From Oscillospiraceae bacterium (GTDB taxonomy: Bacteria; Bacillota; Clostridia; Oscillospirales; Ruminococcaceae), in the NCBI GenBank assembly GCA_025757985.1, contig CP107210.1, positions 1,736,001-1,800,000 on the forward strand: a stretch of DNA of 64,000 nt, given 5' to 3'. The notes below the pieces were generated by a model that saw only the letters and a list, made by a program, of their open reading frames with translations, ran no database searches and was not told the DNA's origin. Numbering within the stretch: position 1 is the stretch's first letter; every line of letters starts with the position of its first letter. Position numbers and translations under genes: made by a program. Positions 52,136-62,347 of this stretch are shown piece by piece.

Positions 52136-55100
52136 ATGAAAAACAAACACAGAATAAAGCAGTGCTTGTCGCTGCTGCTGGCGGGTGGAATTGCGCTCAC
52201 AAATCTGGGCGCAGCGCTGCCCGCCTTTGCAGAGGATGCCCCCGCCACGCCGGAGAATGCCGAAGCGGTCACCCCCGAAACTGCCGAAGCGGACACCACG
52301 GCACCAAACCTTGTGCAGATTACCGAGAATCTTTACAACGATCTGCCGGACGCGCCTACCGGCAGTTACCTTGGCAGCATGGGTCTGCCCGTGGCAACCG
52401 GCGAAACAAAAATCGGTATCTCCGCGTGGGTTTCTGACCTGTATGACGGCGTAGATGCCCATATGGATGCCGATGCGCTGAACGCAGATGAGAACACGGT
52501 CACAATCGGCAAAACTCCCGGTACAGACTATGCCATTGTTCCACTGCTGGCGCAGGTCGAATACCCGGCAGACGGTGCGGTATCTGAAATCATACTGCCG
52601 GACGGTGTAGAGCTTTTAAGCTACCGCTCCACCGATTATGAGCCTATCCCGGCAGACGAGCAGGAGCAGGCTGAAATCCTGCACCAGACATACTCGGAGC
52701 AGTCGGCGGCAGCCACCGGCCTGTATGTAAAAGCCTCTGCCGATTTTACGGCGCAGCTTGTCTATACGGATTCGGACGGCAGTTCGCAGTCAAAATCTAT
52801 CCATGTACAGATCAGCGGGGATGCTTCACCCACACAGATGTATGCCGACACCGGCGATGACAGCATTGCCGCCTATGCTGCAGGGCCGACTCCGCCGTAT
52901 GCCACCGGCAAAATCACCAGCATTGCCAAAGAGGGCGGCACATGGCTGATTTGGTTCAACGGTCAGGAAGCCTACTGCTGCAGCCACGGCCTGAACGGCC
53001 AGCCCAAGGGCTGCCCCACCTACAGCTTCTCTCATGTGTCCCGCCTTGAACCCGGCCAGTATACGCCGGGCAACCACTATGCAAACCAGGTCAACATCTG
53101 GGGCGGTCTTGGTCAGCTGAGTCTGGATATGCTGGACGACCGTCCTGTTGTGGCAAGCCTTGAAGATGATCCTGAAGGCTGTGAAGAACAGCCGGACATC
53201 CTTGGCAGTCTTTACGATGAAACCCAGCAGTGGATCATGGAAAACTATCCCGACAGCTACGCTGCGCAGACCTATATTGCTGCTGCAGAAGAACTGGTAA
53301 ACGGTACAGATGCGCAGTCCGGGGAAAACGGCTACTACACCTACATCTATAACCCGCCCGCAGGGTATGCGTGGCAGGTTGTGGCGCTGGTCGGTGAAGA
53401 AATTGCGGGCGGCACTGAGATCCCGGATGTGCCGAGTGTTCCGGAACCGAAGTACTATTCCGCTGCATGGACAGCTCCCGCCCAGACTGCCGACGGCAGC
53501 TTTGATCTGACATTCACCGTCAACACCGACAAGGTTCAGCTGAACACGCTGGAAAAGGTGGACGGGGCGGTCATTACCGTTACGCCCAGCCGAACAAGCG
53601 GCAATGTGGATGGCGGCAGCTGGCAGATGAGTCCTGCCGGAGCGCAGACCATTACCACAAGCGGTCACACGCAGGATGACAGTTTTCATCTGAATGGCGG
53701 CGACGGTTCTGCCACATGGACGGTTCACTACGAGGTGTCCAAGACCAGCACCAGTACGCTCAGCGGGCAGGAAGGACCGTTCACCAGCCAAGCCGAAGCA
53801 GACGCCGCTGCCGAAGCCGCCAAGAATGCGGCCATCGGGCAGCTGCAGAACGAAGCGCAGGGCATGGTGGACGCTGCCATTGCCGCGGCACGGGCGCAGC
53901 TTGCGAACATCACCTTTGCATACGATGAAGTCACCATCCCGCACGGCTTTGATTCCACGCCCGGTGCGCTGGGCAGCCACCAGACCATTACGGTTCCTGC
54001 CAACAGCTCGAACGACTACCCAATGAAAAACGACGAATGGTCGGTAAAAGTCAGCATCGACAAAATCGACAGTGAAACCAAGCAGCGCATCAAGGGCGAC
54101 GCCGAGTTTAAGATTTTTGAGTGGGATGTGGTTCGGCAGTGCTATATCCCGACAGGCGGATATAACCAATACAAAGTTGAGCGTCAGTCGGACGGCACCT
54201 ACAAGGTTATAAACCACAGCAGCTATGCCAATGGTTTTGACAATATCTATTACACCCAGCGCAACGAGGGCAAGTTTGTCATCGTGGAGAGCCGCGCACC
54301 CAGCGGGTACTACGGCGATTGGACGGATGCAACCGAACCCGGCACGGCAGGCTCTGTGCTGGGCAAGCGGGCGTATGCCTTTGAAATTGCCAAATCATTG
54401 GACGCCCAGACGATTTGGCTGGGCAACGCCGATTATAACGCCGACATTACTACGACCAACAGCGGCGGCACCCTTATCGACACCGGCGAGGGTGTGGTCA
54501 CCATTACCTTCGGCAGCCGCAAGGCAGATAAGACCTACGCCACAGACCCCACCGGCATCGCCAACAACGAAGATTCCTACACCATGCACGCCAATGCCGA
54601 CAAGATGCAGAACGACCGTGTCCTCGGCAATATTCTGCTGACGAAAGTGGATCTGGACGCCGCGCAGTATCTGGCTGCGGGCAGCAACGGAGATACCACG
54701 CTGGAAGGTGCGGTGTACGATCTGTATGCCGCTGACACGATTGAACACCCGGACGGTGTTTCTGGCATCGTAGATTATTCCAAAATTACCGATGCCAACG
54801 GCACGCCCCTTTGGCACACTACGGTTCTCACCAACGGCGGTTGGGATACCGATTACCTGCCCATTTTGCAGAAAGACCGACTGGTAGCCTCTGCAAAAAT
54901 CACTGACGGCAAGCTGGCGTTTTCCAACCTGTATATGGGCAGATATTACCTTGTCGAACGCGCTACCGGGATGGTGTTGCCCATTGACGGAAACGGCAAG
55001 CTGTATGTTACCGGGAAGTACCCACTTTTGAACAAAAAGTTGGAGCGCACCGGAAAATACAGTGACTTGGCTCGGAAAAATAACGAGTACACCGATTACA

Positions 55101-58100
55101 TCTACAAAAACCAGTATTCTGCCGTAGCCGAAGGCTGCAAGCCGAACGGCAGCAAGGCGTGGGATGGCTACTATCTGTCTTATGCCAAGGGCTACCTCTG
55201 CGATGAGGTCAACCACTACAAAACGCTGACCTACGCAGATGAATCCACCTACCACATCCACGCCGAGCAGGAAAGTCAAGACGAAGTCCTCAAATCCGGC
55301 TTTAGTTTGCAGAAGTTGGTTTCGACCACAGGCCAGCCCTCCCCGGCACTGAAGCTGGAGGGTGCGGGCTTCACCGTTTACCGCATCTCCAAACTGAGCA
55401 AGGCGGCGCAGTTCAAGCAGAACCCGGATGGCAGCTACAATGCACAATGCATTTTGGACGCCTACCGCAAGGACAACTACGATAACGCCACACTAAAATA
55501 CGATTTCACCGCCGAGGGGCAAGCCATTGCCAATATGTTCGAGAGCAGCACCGATACGGTCAACGTCTATAACGCGACCTTGACCGCAGACGGTGACTGC
55601 GCCAACGGTAAAGGCAACGGCTGGATGCCCACGGATCAGCCTGCCGAGTATAGGCTGGCAGAAATGTTCACCAATGAGGAGGGCATCTTCCGCGTTGAGG
55701 GGCTGCCCTATGGGCAGTACCTTGTCGTGGAAACCACCATCCCCAAGGATGTGTTCCAGTGCGATCCGTTCATCGTGACAGTGGACGCCAACAGCCCGCA
55801 GAGTCGATTTACAGTTCTCGCGGGCAGCGTCACCACCCCCAGCAAAAATTATATGACTTTTAACGTGCTGGACGAGGAACTGGAAGGCTATTTGCAGCTT
55901 ATCAAGACCGATACAGAAACCGGCAAGGCGGTCAAAATCGCCAACACCTCTTTTGCCTTGTACAAATTAGATGACAAGGGTAATAAGACCCGCATTTCCA
56001 TGATCGAGCCCGCCAGCGGCAGCGCCACCAAGAAAACGGATGTGTTCTACACCGATGCAGACGGTCTTATGAAAACACCCGAAAAACTGCCGCTGGGCAG
56101 ATACCTGATTGAGGAACTGCAAGGTCCGGAAGGATACTATAACGATCCTGCCTACTCGGTGGAGTTTGAAATCAAATCCGACCGTGTCTGGCAGGTCGTG
56201 GGCAACGCCACCAACGACATGGACGAGTATATCGTAGAAGAAAAATACTGCAATCACGAGACGCTCGGTCAGCTTACCATCCGCAAGCTGGGCAATGTGC
56301 TGACCGACTACCAAGAGGGTCAGTTCATCTACACGCAGGACAACCTTGTAGGCACGGTGTACGAAATTCACGCTGCAGCCGACATTGCCACACCCGACCG
56401 CCAAGGCACCTACTGGTACAAGGGCGGTGACTTGGTGGCAACTGTTACCACCGGCGCGGAGGGACAAGTGGATGAAGTAAAATTCAGCCCCACTCGTACA
56501 CAGGCAACCTATGATTTCTTGAAAATCACCCATGATGGCACCAAAGGCGAAGTCACCGTGACCCTGCCGCTGGGCAAGTACACCATTACCGAGGTTCAAG
56601 CGCCGTATGGTTTTGTGCTGACCCAGCAGAGCTACACTGTGGAATTCGGCTGGGACAACCAGAAAGATGACATTGTGCTGGCAAAAACTATTGTCAGCCA
56701 CGAGCAGGACGGCGACAAGGAATGTTCGTACAGCATAGTGAATGTCAAGGATGCCTCGGATGCCCACAAGATTGGACAGATTCTCGTGTTTGAAAATGCC
56801 CGTGTGCTGCCTGTTCCCGAAAAGCCCGGCGATAAAGTCAGCAAAATCGGTGTAGGCATTTACAAGCAGGACCGAGAGGCTCTGACCTATCTGGCAGGAG
56901 CCGTATATGAACTCTACACCGTGGATGACATTTATTCCGCGGACGGTACAAAGCTGCTGGACGCCGGTACAAAGCTGGCCACCGGCACTGCCACCAATGC
57001 CAACGGTTTCGCGTGGTTCGATGTGGATGTTCCCATCCGTTCTGAAAGCTGTCCCGACTCCGGCAACAGCGGCAGATACCGCATTGTCGAGGTCAAAGCT
57101 CCTGCCGGGTATCTGCTGGACAGCACCCCTGTGGATGTAGAGTTCACCTATGAAGGTCAGCAGATTGCATGGCAAATCGTAGATGGTACAAACACCAACC
57201 TGCGCACCAGTGTGGACATTTCCAAACAGAACATCACCAACGGCAAGGAGCTGCCCGGTGCAAATCTGGAAATCCGCGATGCAGACGGCAGTCTGGTCGA
57301 GGGCTGGACTTCCACAAAAACGCCGCACACCGTGCGAGGTCTGGAACTGGAAAAAGCGTACACCCTGACCGAAACTCGTGCCCCGGACGGCTACACCGAA
57401 GCCGAAAGCATCGTGTTCAAGCTGGTACAGGAAGGTAACGAACAAAGCAATATCGTCTATGTGAAATCCGACGATGATTGGGTAAAACTCAACGATGCCA
57501 CCGTCATTATGCAGGACGCACCTGTACTTGACATAGACAAAACGGACATTGCGGGTAATCTGCTGCCGGGTGCTACGCTGACGATCCGTGATGCGAATGA
57601 TGAGGTCGTCGACACTTGGACAACCGACTACAAAACGCATAGTGTTCCCATCTCGGATGAATTTATCAAGCTGTCGGATGGCAACAAGGAGTACGTCTAC
57701 ACCCTGACCGAAGATGCCGCCCCGGCCGGCTTTGAAATTGCCGAATCAGTGCAGTTTAAGGTACAGCAGGCAGACGAAAATGTTTGCCTGTTCGTCCGCG
57801 AAAATGCGGATGCCGAATGGGTGCGCGCCGACAAACGCCTGATCCAGATGATTGACGAAGCTACGCCCCGCGAGGACACGCCCACACCGACTCCGGCGCC
57901 CACACCGCAGCCGACGCCCGCTGCAACTCCGGTGCCAACTCCTGCGCCCACGCCGGTTATTACGCCGCGCAAGGTGCAGACCCTTCCGCAGACAGGAGAT
58001 GGTTTCCCGCTGCTGGCTATTGTGGTCGTTTCCCTTGCGTCCGCGACAGGTATCGTGCTGCTGACCGTTAGGCAGAAAAATGCGCTGAAAGAAACTTCTG

Positions 58101-58135
58101 ATGAGGAGGACGCCGATGAAAGTGCTGATCGTTGA
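52136..58135 (+). CDS. Giant LPQTG-anchored Cna-B adhesin
   Basis: A 1999-residue cell-wall protein. The signal peptide ends near residue 33 (LPAFAED). A thioester-domain-like segment AYCCSHGLNGQ lies near 279 and an Ala-rich coiled coil at about 552-592. Next come a series of Cna-B/SpaA domains with paired Lys openings (LQLIKTDTETG) and Glu closings (YLIEELQGPEGYY, YTITEVQAPYGF, YRIVEVKAPAGY, YTLTETRAPDGY), expected to form isopeptide bonds. A Pro/Thr repeat spacer (about 1920-1945), LPQTG near 1951, a membrane segment and a charged tail end it. No sortase lies in the window. It probably mediates mating contacts or host binding. A truncated homologue lies at 14262. Confidence 0.92.
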   Translation: MKNKHRIKQCLSLLLAGGIALTNLGAALPAFAEDAPATPENAEAVTPETAEADTTAPNLVQITENLYNDLPDAPTGSYLGSMGLPVATGETKIGISAWVSDLYDGVDAHMDADALNADENTVTIGKTPGTDYAIVPLLAQVEYPADGAVSEIILPDGVELLSYRSTDYEPIPADEQEQAEILHQTYSEQSAAATGLYVKASADFTAQLVYTDSDGSSQSKSIHVQISGDASPTQMYADTGDDSIAAYAAGPTPPYATGKITSIAKEGGTWLIWFNGQEAYCCSHGLNGQPKGCPTYSFSHVSRLEPGQYTPGNHYANQVNIWGGLGQLSLDMLDDRPVVASLEDDPEGCEEQPDILGSLYDETQQWIMENYPDSYAAQTYIAAAEELVNGTDAQSGENGYYTYIYNPPAGYAWQVVALVGEEIAGGTEIPDVPSVPEPKYYSAAWTAPAQTADGSFDLTFTVNTDKVQLNTLEKVDGAVITVTPSRTSGNVDGGSWQMSPAGAQTITTSGHTQDDSFHLNGGDGSATWTVHYEVSKTSTSTLSGQEGPFTSQAEADAAAEAAKNAAIGQLQNEAQGMVDAAIAAARAQLANITFAYDEVTIPHGFDSTPGALGSHQTITVPANSSNDYPMKNDEWSVKVSIDKIDSETKQRIKGDAEFKIFEWDVVRQCYIPTGGYNQYKVERQSDGTYKVINHSSYANGFDNIYYTQRNEGKFVIVESRAPSGYYGDWTDATEPGTAGSVLGKRAYAFEIAKSLDAQTIWLGNADYNADITTTNSGGTLIDTGEGVVTITFGSRKADKTYATDPTGIANNEDSYTMHANADKMQNDRVLGNILLTKVDLDAAQYLAAGSNGDTTLEGAVYDLYAADTIEHPDGVSGIVDYSKITDANGTPLWHTTVLTNGGWDTDYLPILQKDRLVASAKITDGKLAFSNLYMGRYYLVERATGMVLPIDGNGKLYVTGKYPLLNKKLERTGKYSDLARKNNEYTDYIYKNQYSAVAEGCKPNGSKAWDGYYLSYAKGYLCDEVNHYKTLTYADESTYHIHAEQESQDEVLKSGFSLQKLVSTTGQPSPALKLEGAGFTVYRISKLSKAAQFKQNPDGSYNAQCILDAYRKDNYDNATLKYDFTAEGQAIANMFESSTDTVNVYNATLTADGDCANGKGNGWMPTDQPAEYRLAEMFTNEEGIFRVEGLPYGQYLVVETTIPKDVFQCDPFIVTVDANSPQSRFTVLAGSVTTPSKNYMTFNVLDEELEGYLQLIKTDTETGKAVKIANTSFALYKLDDKGNKTRISMIEPASGSATKKTDVFYTDADGLMKTPEKLPLGRYLIEELQGPEGYYNDPAYSVEFEIKSDRVWQVVGNATNDMDEYIVEEKYCNHETLGQLTIRKLGNVLTDYQEGQFIYTQDNLVGTVYEIHAAADIATPDRQGTYWYKGGDLVATVTTGAEGQVDEVKFSPTRTQATYDFLKITHDGTKGEVTVTLPLGKYTITEVQAPYGFVLTQQSYTVEFGWDNQKDDIVLAKTIVSHEQDGDKECSYSIVNVKDASDAHKIGQILVFENARVLPVPEKPGDKVSKIGVGIYKQDREALTYLAGAVYELYTVDDIYSADGTKLLDAGTKLATGTATNANGFAWFDVDVPIRSESCPDSGNSGRYRIVEVKAPAGYLLDSTPVDVEFTYEGQQIAWQIVDGTNTNLRTSVDISKQNITNGKELPGANLEIRDADGSLVEGWTSTKTPHTVRGLELEKAYTLTETRAPDGYTEAESIVFKLVQEGNEQSNIVYVKSDDDWVKLNDATVIMQDAPVLDIDKTDIAGNLLPGATLTIRDANDEVVDTWTTDYKTHSVPISDEFIKLSDGNKEYVYTLTEDAAPAGFEIAESVQFKVQQADENVCLFVRENADAEWVRADKRLIQMIDEATPREDTPTPTPAPTPQPTPAATPVPTPAPTPVITPRKVQTLPQTGDGFPLLAIVVVSLASATGIVLLTVRQKNALKETSDEEDADESADR

Positions 58136-58523
58136 ACCCGGAAAGTACCCCCGCGAAGCCGACATTGAACACACCCTTGAAGCCGAGCAGGCAGTTGTCG
58201 GTGGCACCATCGAGGCAGTGTACCCTTGGCGGGATAGCGCCTGTATCGTCTGTAATGACAACGGCATTGCAGAAAAACTGCCGCTGAATCGTATGCTGGG
58301 CGACTATGACATTATCCACGGCACATTTTTCGTCTGCGGCCTGACCCGCGATGATTTTACCGACCTTACGCCGCAGCAGATGAAACACTACGAAGAAATG
58401 TACCACGACCCGCAGCTGTTTTTCCTGCTGGGCAAGACCCTGTGTGTGGAACACACCACCCCGGAAGAATATACCCGCGTTATGGCTCCGCCGCCCAAAA
58501 CAAAAGAATCCCCGGAGCGCTGA
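58116..58523 (+). CDS. DUF3846 protein (copy 3)
   Basis: A 135-residue DUF3846 protein: VLIVEPGKYPREADIEHTL, YPWRDSACIVCND, LPLNRMLGDYDIIHGTFFVCG. It is close to copy 2 at 27313. The ATG follows GAGGAGG within the last codons of the adhesin, so it is co-translated with it. Function unknown. Confidence 0.75.
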   Translation: MKVLIVEPGKYPREADIEHTLEAEQAVVGGTIEAVYPWRDSACIVCNDNGIAEKLPLNRMLGDYDIIHGTFFVCGLTRDDFTDLTPQQMKHYEEMYHDPQLFFLLGKTLCVEHTTPEEYTRVMAPPPKTKESPER

Positions 58524-58542
58524 TATGAATACGATACTCTTC

Positions 58543-58570
58543 GCCCGCAGCCCGCCTGCGGGCTTTTTTC
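58543..58570 (+). terminator. Terminator after DUF3846 copy 3
   Basis: GCCCGCAG pairs with CTGCGGGC around CCCGC, followed by six T residues. Confidence 0.85.
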
Positions 58571-58608
58571 TTTGTCCGAAATCATCCAACAAGCAAGGAG
58601 AAGAACTA

Positions 58609-59793
58609 ATGAACGACATTTTTGAAAACACCGAAACCATGCAGGAAAACGAGCATCCCCGTTTTTACACCGCAGAATCCGTCATGCGCGGGCATCCCGA
58701 CAAGCTGTGCGACCTCATTGCCGACAGCGTGCTGGACGCCTGTCTGGAGAATGACCCCGCCAGCCGCGTGGCCTGTGAGGTCATGGCAACCCACGGTCAC
58801 ATCATTGTGGCGGGCGAAATCACGACCTCGGCCAAGCCCGACGTGTTCAACATCGTCCGCGACACCCTGCGGGATGTCGGCTATGCCCCGAAAGCCTACC
58901 AGATCGACTGCTACATCCACGACCAAAGCCCCGACATTGCGGGCGCGGTTGAACCCGAACTGGCTGAGGGAGAGGACGAGGACACCCTCGGTGCGGGCGA
59001 TCAGGGCGTTATGGTCGGCTACGCCTGCAACGAAACGCCCGAATATCTGCCGATGCCTGTGGTTGCTGCCCAGCGCCTTGTAACGCTGTTGGAAATTTCC
59101 CGCATGACCGGCCTCATCCCGGACATCGGTCCGGACGGCAAGGTGCAGGTCACAATGGAATACAACGGTGATACCCCCGTGCGCATCACCACGGTGGTCG
59201 TGTCGGTTCAGCACAAAGAGGATACCGATATGGACAAGCTGGCGGATCTGCTGGACGAGTATGTGTTCCCGCTGGCCTTTGACGGTATGCCCGCCGATGA
59301 TGCGGAAATCATCCTGAACCCCAGCGGCAAGTTTGTGCAGGGCGGTCCGGATGCCGATACCGGCTTGACCGGGCGCAAGCTCATGGTGGACAGCTACGGC
59401 ACATTTGCACCCCACGGCGGCGGTGCGTTCAGCGGCAAGGATGCCACCAAGGTAGACCGCAGCGGCGCGTACATGGCGCGGTTTATTGCCAAAAATATCG
59501 TCGCGGCAGGCTTTGCCCAGCGCTGTCAGGTCACGCTGGCCTACGCCATCGGGGAGAAAGAGCCTGTCATGGTGGATGTGAATACGTTTGGCACAGGTGG
59601 CCCCTGCGAGGATGATTGCCTGTCGGCCGCTGTGCGCAAGGCGTATGACCTGACCCCTGCGGGCATCATCAAGCAGCTCGACCTGCTGAATCCTATTTAC
59701 AGCTGCACGGCGGCGGGCGGTCACTTCGGGCGCGAGGATTTTCCGTGGGAAAATATCGAACGTATGAGCGATCTCGCCGCTTACATTGTGTAA
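58609..59793 (+). CDS. metK: S-adenosylmethionine synthetase on a mobile element
   Basis: A 394-residue MetK: ESVMRGHPDKLCDLIADSVLDA (His and Asp of the active site), ATHGHIIVAGEITT, GAGDQGVMVGYA (the GAGDQG methionine/ATP loop), GGGAFSGKDATKVDRSGAYMAR (P-loop-like), and NTFGTGGPCEDDC. All key motifs look intact, so it is probably active in making SAM from methionine and ATP. The ATG follows AAGGAG. It sits among element genes, and the next gene starts immediately after its stop, so it is cargo. It may support the element's methylases. Confidence 0.93.
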   Translation: MNDIFENTETMQENEHPRFYTAESVMRGHPDKLCDLIADSVLDACLENDPASRVACEVMATHGHIIVAGEITTSAKPDVFNIVRDTLRDVGYAPKAYQIDCYIHDQSPDIAGAVEPELAEGEDEDTLGAGDQGVMVGYACNETPEYLPMPVVAAQRLVTLLEISRMTGLIPDIGPDGKVQVTMEYNGDTPVRITTVVVSVQHKEDTDMDKLADLLDEYVFPLAFDGMPADDAEIILNPSGKFVQGGPDADTGLTGRKLMVDSYGTFAPHGGGAFSGKDATKVDRSGAYMARFIAKNIVAAGFAQRCQVTLAYAIGEKEPVMVDVNTFGTGGPCEDDCLSAAVRKAYDLTPAGIIKQLDLLNPIYSCTAAGGHFGREDFPWENIERMSDLAAYIV

Positions 59794-60741
59794 TTGCCGA
59801 GCGTCAGCAAAGAGCAGGTCAATGCCGCCAACCGGATGACGGCAATCGAGTTCCTGCGGCGGTATAGACCCAATTCGCTGGTGAAAAGCAGTGCGCGGGG
59901 CGAATATCAGCTTGCAGAACATGACAGCTTCAAGATAAACGGCGAATCCAGTGTGTGGCATTGGAAAAGCCGCGACATTGGCGGAAAGTCGGCGCTGAAA
60001 TATTTGATTTATGTGGAAGGTGTACCGTTTGTGGAGGCGGTGCAGCTGTTATGTGAAGAAAGCCCAATGTACATCCCTGTGCAGCATGAAGCGGTGGAGC
60101 GCGAGCGCCCGCTGTTTCGTCTGCCGAACCCCGCGCTGAATAATGACCGCGTAACGCGGTATTTGCTGGGACGAGGCATCTCACTGCCCACCATCCGGTA
60201 CTGTATTGCGAGAAAAATTCTGTACGAGAGTGCAGAATATCACAACTGTGTTTTCTTGGGAAAAGACCCACAGGGCGTGCCGAAATATGCGGCTCTGCGC
60301 GGTATTTATGACTATGGGAAACCGTTCAAGCGCGAGGCTCCCGGCAGTCAGAAACAGTACGGTTTCTGTATCCCGCCGATGCAGCCCGACACTACCGTGG
60401 CCGTGTTTGAAGCCGCCATAGATGCCATGGCAGAGATGACGCTCTGCGGCGATGCTGCAGATAAATACCGTTTGTCGCTGGGCGGGGTTTCATCCTCCGA
60501 CAAAGAGCCGCTGGCGTTACAGGAGTTCCTGCGCCAGCACCCGGAGATCACCACGATAGAACTGCGGCTGGACAACGACGCCAAAGGGCGCATGGCGAGT
60601 GTCGGCATCCGGAAAATCTACGCTGACCGCTACACCGTGCATGACCTGCCGCCCGGCATCGAGAATGGAGATTACGCTGATATGGCAAAAACCAACCTGA
60701 TGGCAAGAACTGCCGCCCACCGGGCCGCAGCCTGCCGATAG
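59794..60741 (+). CDS. DUF3991/Toprim primase-like protein (copy 2)
   Basis: A 315-residue relative of the first gene: SVWHWKSRDIGGKSALKYLI near residue 52 (degenerate zinc-finger region), then FEAAIDAMAE near 206 and IELRLDNDAKGR near 247 for the Toprim core. The start is TTG directly after the metK stop. It is clearly divergent from copy 1, so an old duplication or two-element origin is likely. Its neighbour is a RepA-like gene, which fits a replication role. Confidence 0.8.
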   Translation: MPSVSKEQVNAANRMTAIEFLRRYRPNSLVKSSARGEYQLAEHDSFKINGESSVWHWKSRDIGGKSALKYLIYVEGVPFVEAVQLLCEESPMYIPVQHEAVERERPLFRLPNPALNNDRVTRYLLGRGISLPTIRYCIARKILYESAEYHNCVFLGKDPQGVPKYAALRGIYDYGKPFKREAPGSQKQYGFCIPPMQPDTTVAVFEAAIDAMAEMTLCGDAADKYRLSLGGVSSSDKEPLALQEFLRQHPEITTIELRLDNDAKGRMASVGIRKIYADRYTVHDLPPGIENGDYADMAKTNLMARTAAHRAAACR

Positions 60742-60800
60742 GAACATGAAATGAAAATACACATTCGTTCGCCCACCTTGGGCCATAGGAGGAAAAGAAA

Positions 60801-61640
60801 ATGGCTGTGTTCCGTGTACAAAAGACGCAAAATTATACCATTATGTCCAACCATCATCTGCGCAACAAAGCTCTTTCGCTCAAGGCGAAGGGGCTTTTAT
60901 CTTTGATGCTGTCTCTGCCCGAAGATTGGGATTATACCACGCGAGGGCTGGCGTCCATCTGCAAAGAGGGCGTGGACAGCGTGTGTGCCACCGTGCGCGA
61001 GTTAGAAGCAGCGGGTTATATTATCCGCCGCCGCATCCGCGACAAGAACGGTCAGATGCGCGGTATGGAGTACACGGTTTTAGAGCAGCCGCAGCCTCCG
61101 GAACAGGGTCCCGAAGAAGCAACGCCTAAGTGTGCCCAACCAAAACAGGCAAAGCCAAAACGGGAAAAACCTGTACAGGCAAATCCTGCACAATTAAATA
61201 CTAAAGAACAAAAGAAAGAAATAACTAAAAACGTATCTAATCCTATCCGCACGGCAGACGAACGGGAGCAGTATCGGGATTTGATTCGGGAAAACATTGA
61301 GTATGACATTCTGGCAAAGAACAATCCGGCAGATAGGATTCGATTGGATGAGCTGGTGGAACTCATGCTGGACACGGTCTGTTCCAAACGCAGCAGTATC
61401 CGTATTGCGGGGGACGAGTTTCCGACAGAGGTAGTGAAGTCCAGATTCCTGAAACTTGAAGCTCAGCATATCCAGTATGTGCTGGACAGCCTGAAAGACA
61501 ACCCGCCGCATATCCGCAATATCAAGAAATACTTACTGGCGGCGCTTTACAATGCGCCGCTGACGATTGAAAACTACTACGCCGCGCAGATCAACCATGA
61601 TTTGTACGGCAGAAACCGAGGTGATGTGAATTGGAAATGA
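60801..61640 (+). CDS. RepA-like replication initiator (HTH plus DUF6017)
   Basis: A 279-residue protein. The N-terminal winged HTH, YTIMSNHHLRNKALSLKAKGLLSLMLSLPEDWDY..GLASICKEG, is shared with plasmid RepA/DnaD-like proteins. A charged linker (about 100-140) leads to a C-terminal DUF6017 domain: RENIEYDILAKNN, ELVELMLDTVCSKRSSIRIAG, HIRNIKKYLLAALYNAPLT. This architecture is the usual replication-initiation gene of such elements. It follows an AGGAGG site. The origin itself was not recognised. Confidence 0.82.
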   Translation: MAVFRVQKTQNYTIMSNHHLRNKALSLKAKGLLSLMLSLPEDWDYTTRGLASICKEGVDSVCATVRELEAAGYIIRRRIRDKNGQMRGMEYTVLEQPQPPEQGPEEATPKCAQPKQAKPKREKPVQANPAQLNTKEQKKEITKNVSNPIRTADEREQYRDLIRENIEYDILAKNNPADRIRLDELVELMLDTVCSKRSSIRIAGDEFPTEVVKSRFLKLEAQHIQYVLDSLKDNPPHIRNIKKYLLAALYNAPLTIENYYAAQINHDLYGRNRGDVNWK

Positions 61641-62347
61641 AGTTTTATTCTCCGCTGACTGCGGAATTTTTCCCAGATGAACCTGACTGGGAGGACGAAT
61701 CTTACAACGAGTACGAAGGCTATCCAATGGACGGCCATGACCTGCTGCAATACGCAGACGCTGTTGATGAGGCTGTGAAAAAGGACATTGCAGATTTCAA
61801 CGGTGACCTGATGCAGTATTACCACGAGGACGATTCTGTCCGCAGCAAGGTGGTAAGTGCTGTGCCGTCCGTGGAAATTCACGGTAACAAGCTGTGCGGC
61901 TGTCTGAACGTGGAACTGCAGGAGCCCTTGAACGAGGGTGAGCAGGCTGTTCTCTGCGACTACATCTCTGGCCAGTACAGTGACGGCTGGGGCGAGGGCT
62001 TTGAACAAAGGGATATTCGTGTGGATGACGGCACATTGGCTGTGCATTTCTGGCAGGAAGATGGATTCGAGATGACACCTGAACGCGAGATGCAGCAGGA
62101 ATCCGCTACCCATGAAATCCGCCCCAAAATGAAGCTGATTGGGCAGGACGGCAACATTTTCGCCATCATGGGTCGCGCATCCCGGCTGCTGAAAAATGCC
62201 GGGCAGAGCAACAAGGCCAAGGAAATGTGTAACCGCGTTATGTCCTGCGACAGCTACCACAAAGCGCTCAACGTTATCTCCGAGTATGTCGAAACCGAAC
62301 TGACGCCCAAAACCAGAAACAAACCGAACCGAGGTGACGCCCGATGA
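61637..62347 (+). CDS. Uncharacterised protein with phage-type C-terminal domain
   Basis: A 236-residue acidic protein. Its C-terminus, RPKMKLIGQDGNIFAIMGRASRLLKNAG, is a motif shared by many phage and element proteins of unknown function. The N-terminal 150 residues are unrecognised. The ATG overlaps the RepA-like stop, and the end overlaps the beta-helix gene by four bases. Confidence 0.6.
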   Translation: MKFYSPLTAEFFPDEPDWEDESYNEYEGYPMDGHDLLQYADAVDEAVKKDIADFNGDLMQYYHEDDSVRSKVVSAVPSVEIHGNKLCGCLNVELQEPLNEGEQAVLCDYISGQYSDGWGEGFEQRDIRVDDGTLAVHFWQEDGFEMTPEREMQQESATHEIRPKMKLIGQDGNIFAIMGRASRLLKNAGQSNKAKEMCNRVMSCDSYHKALNVISEYVETELTPKTRNKPNRGDAR

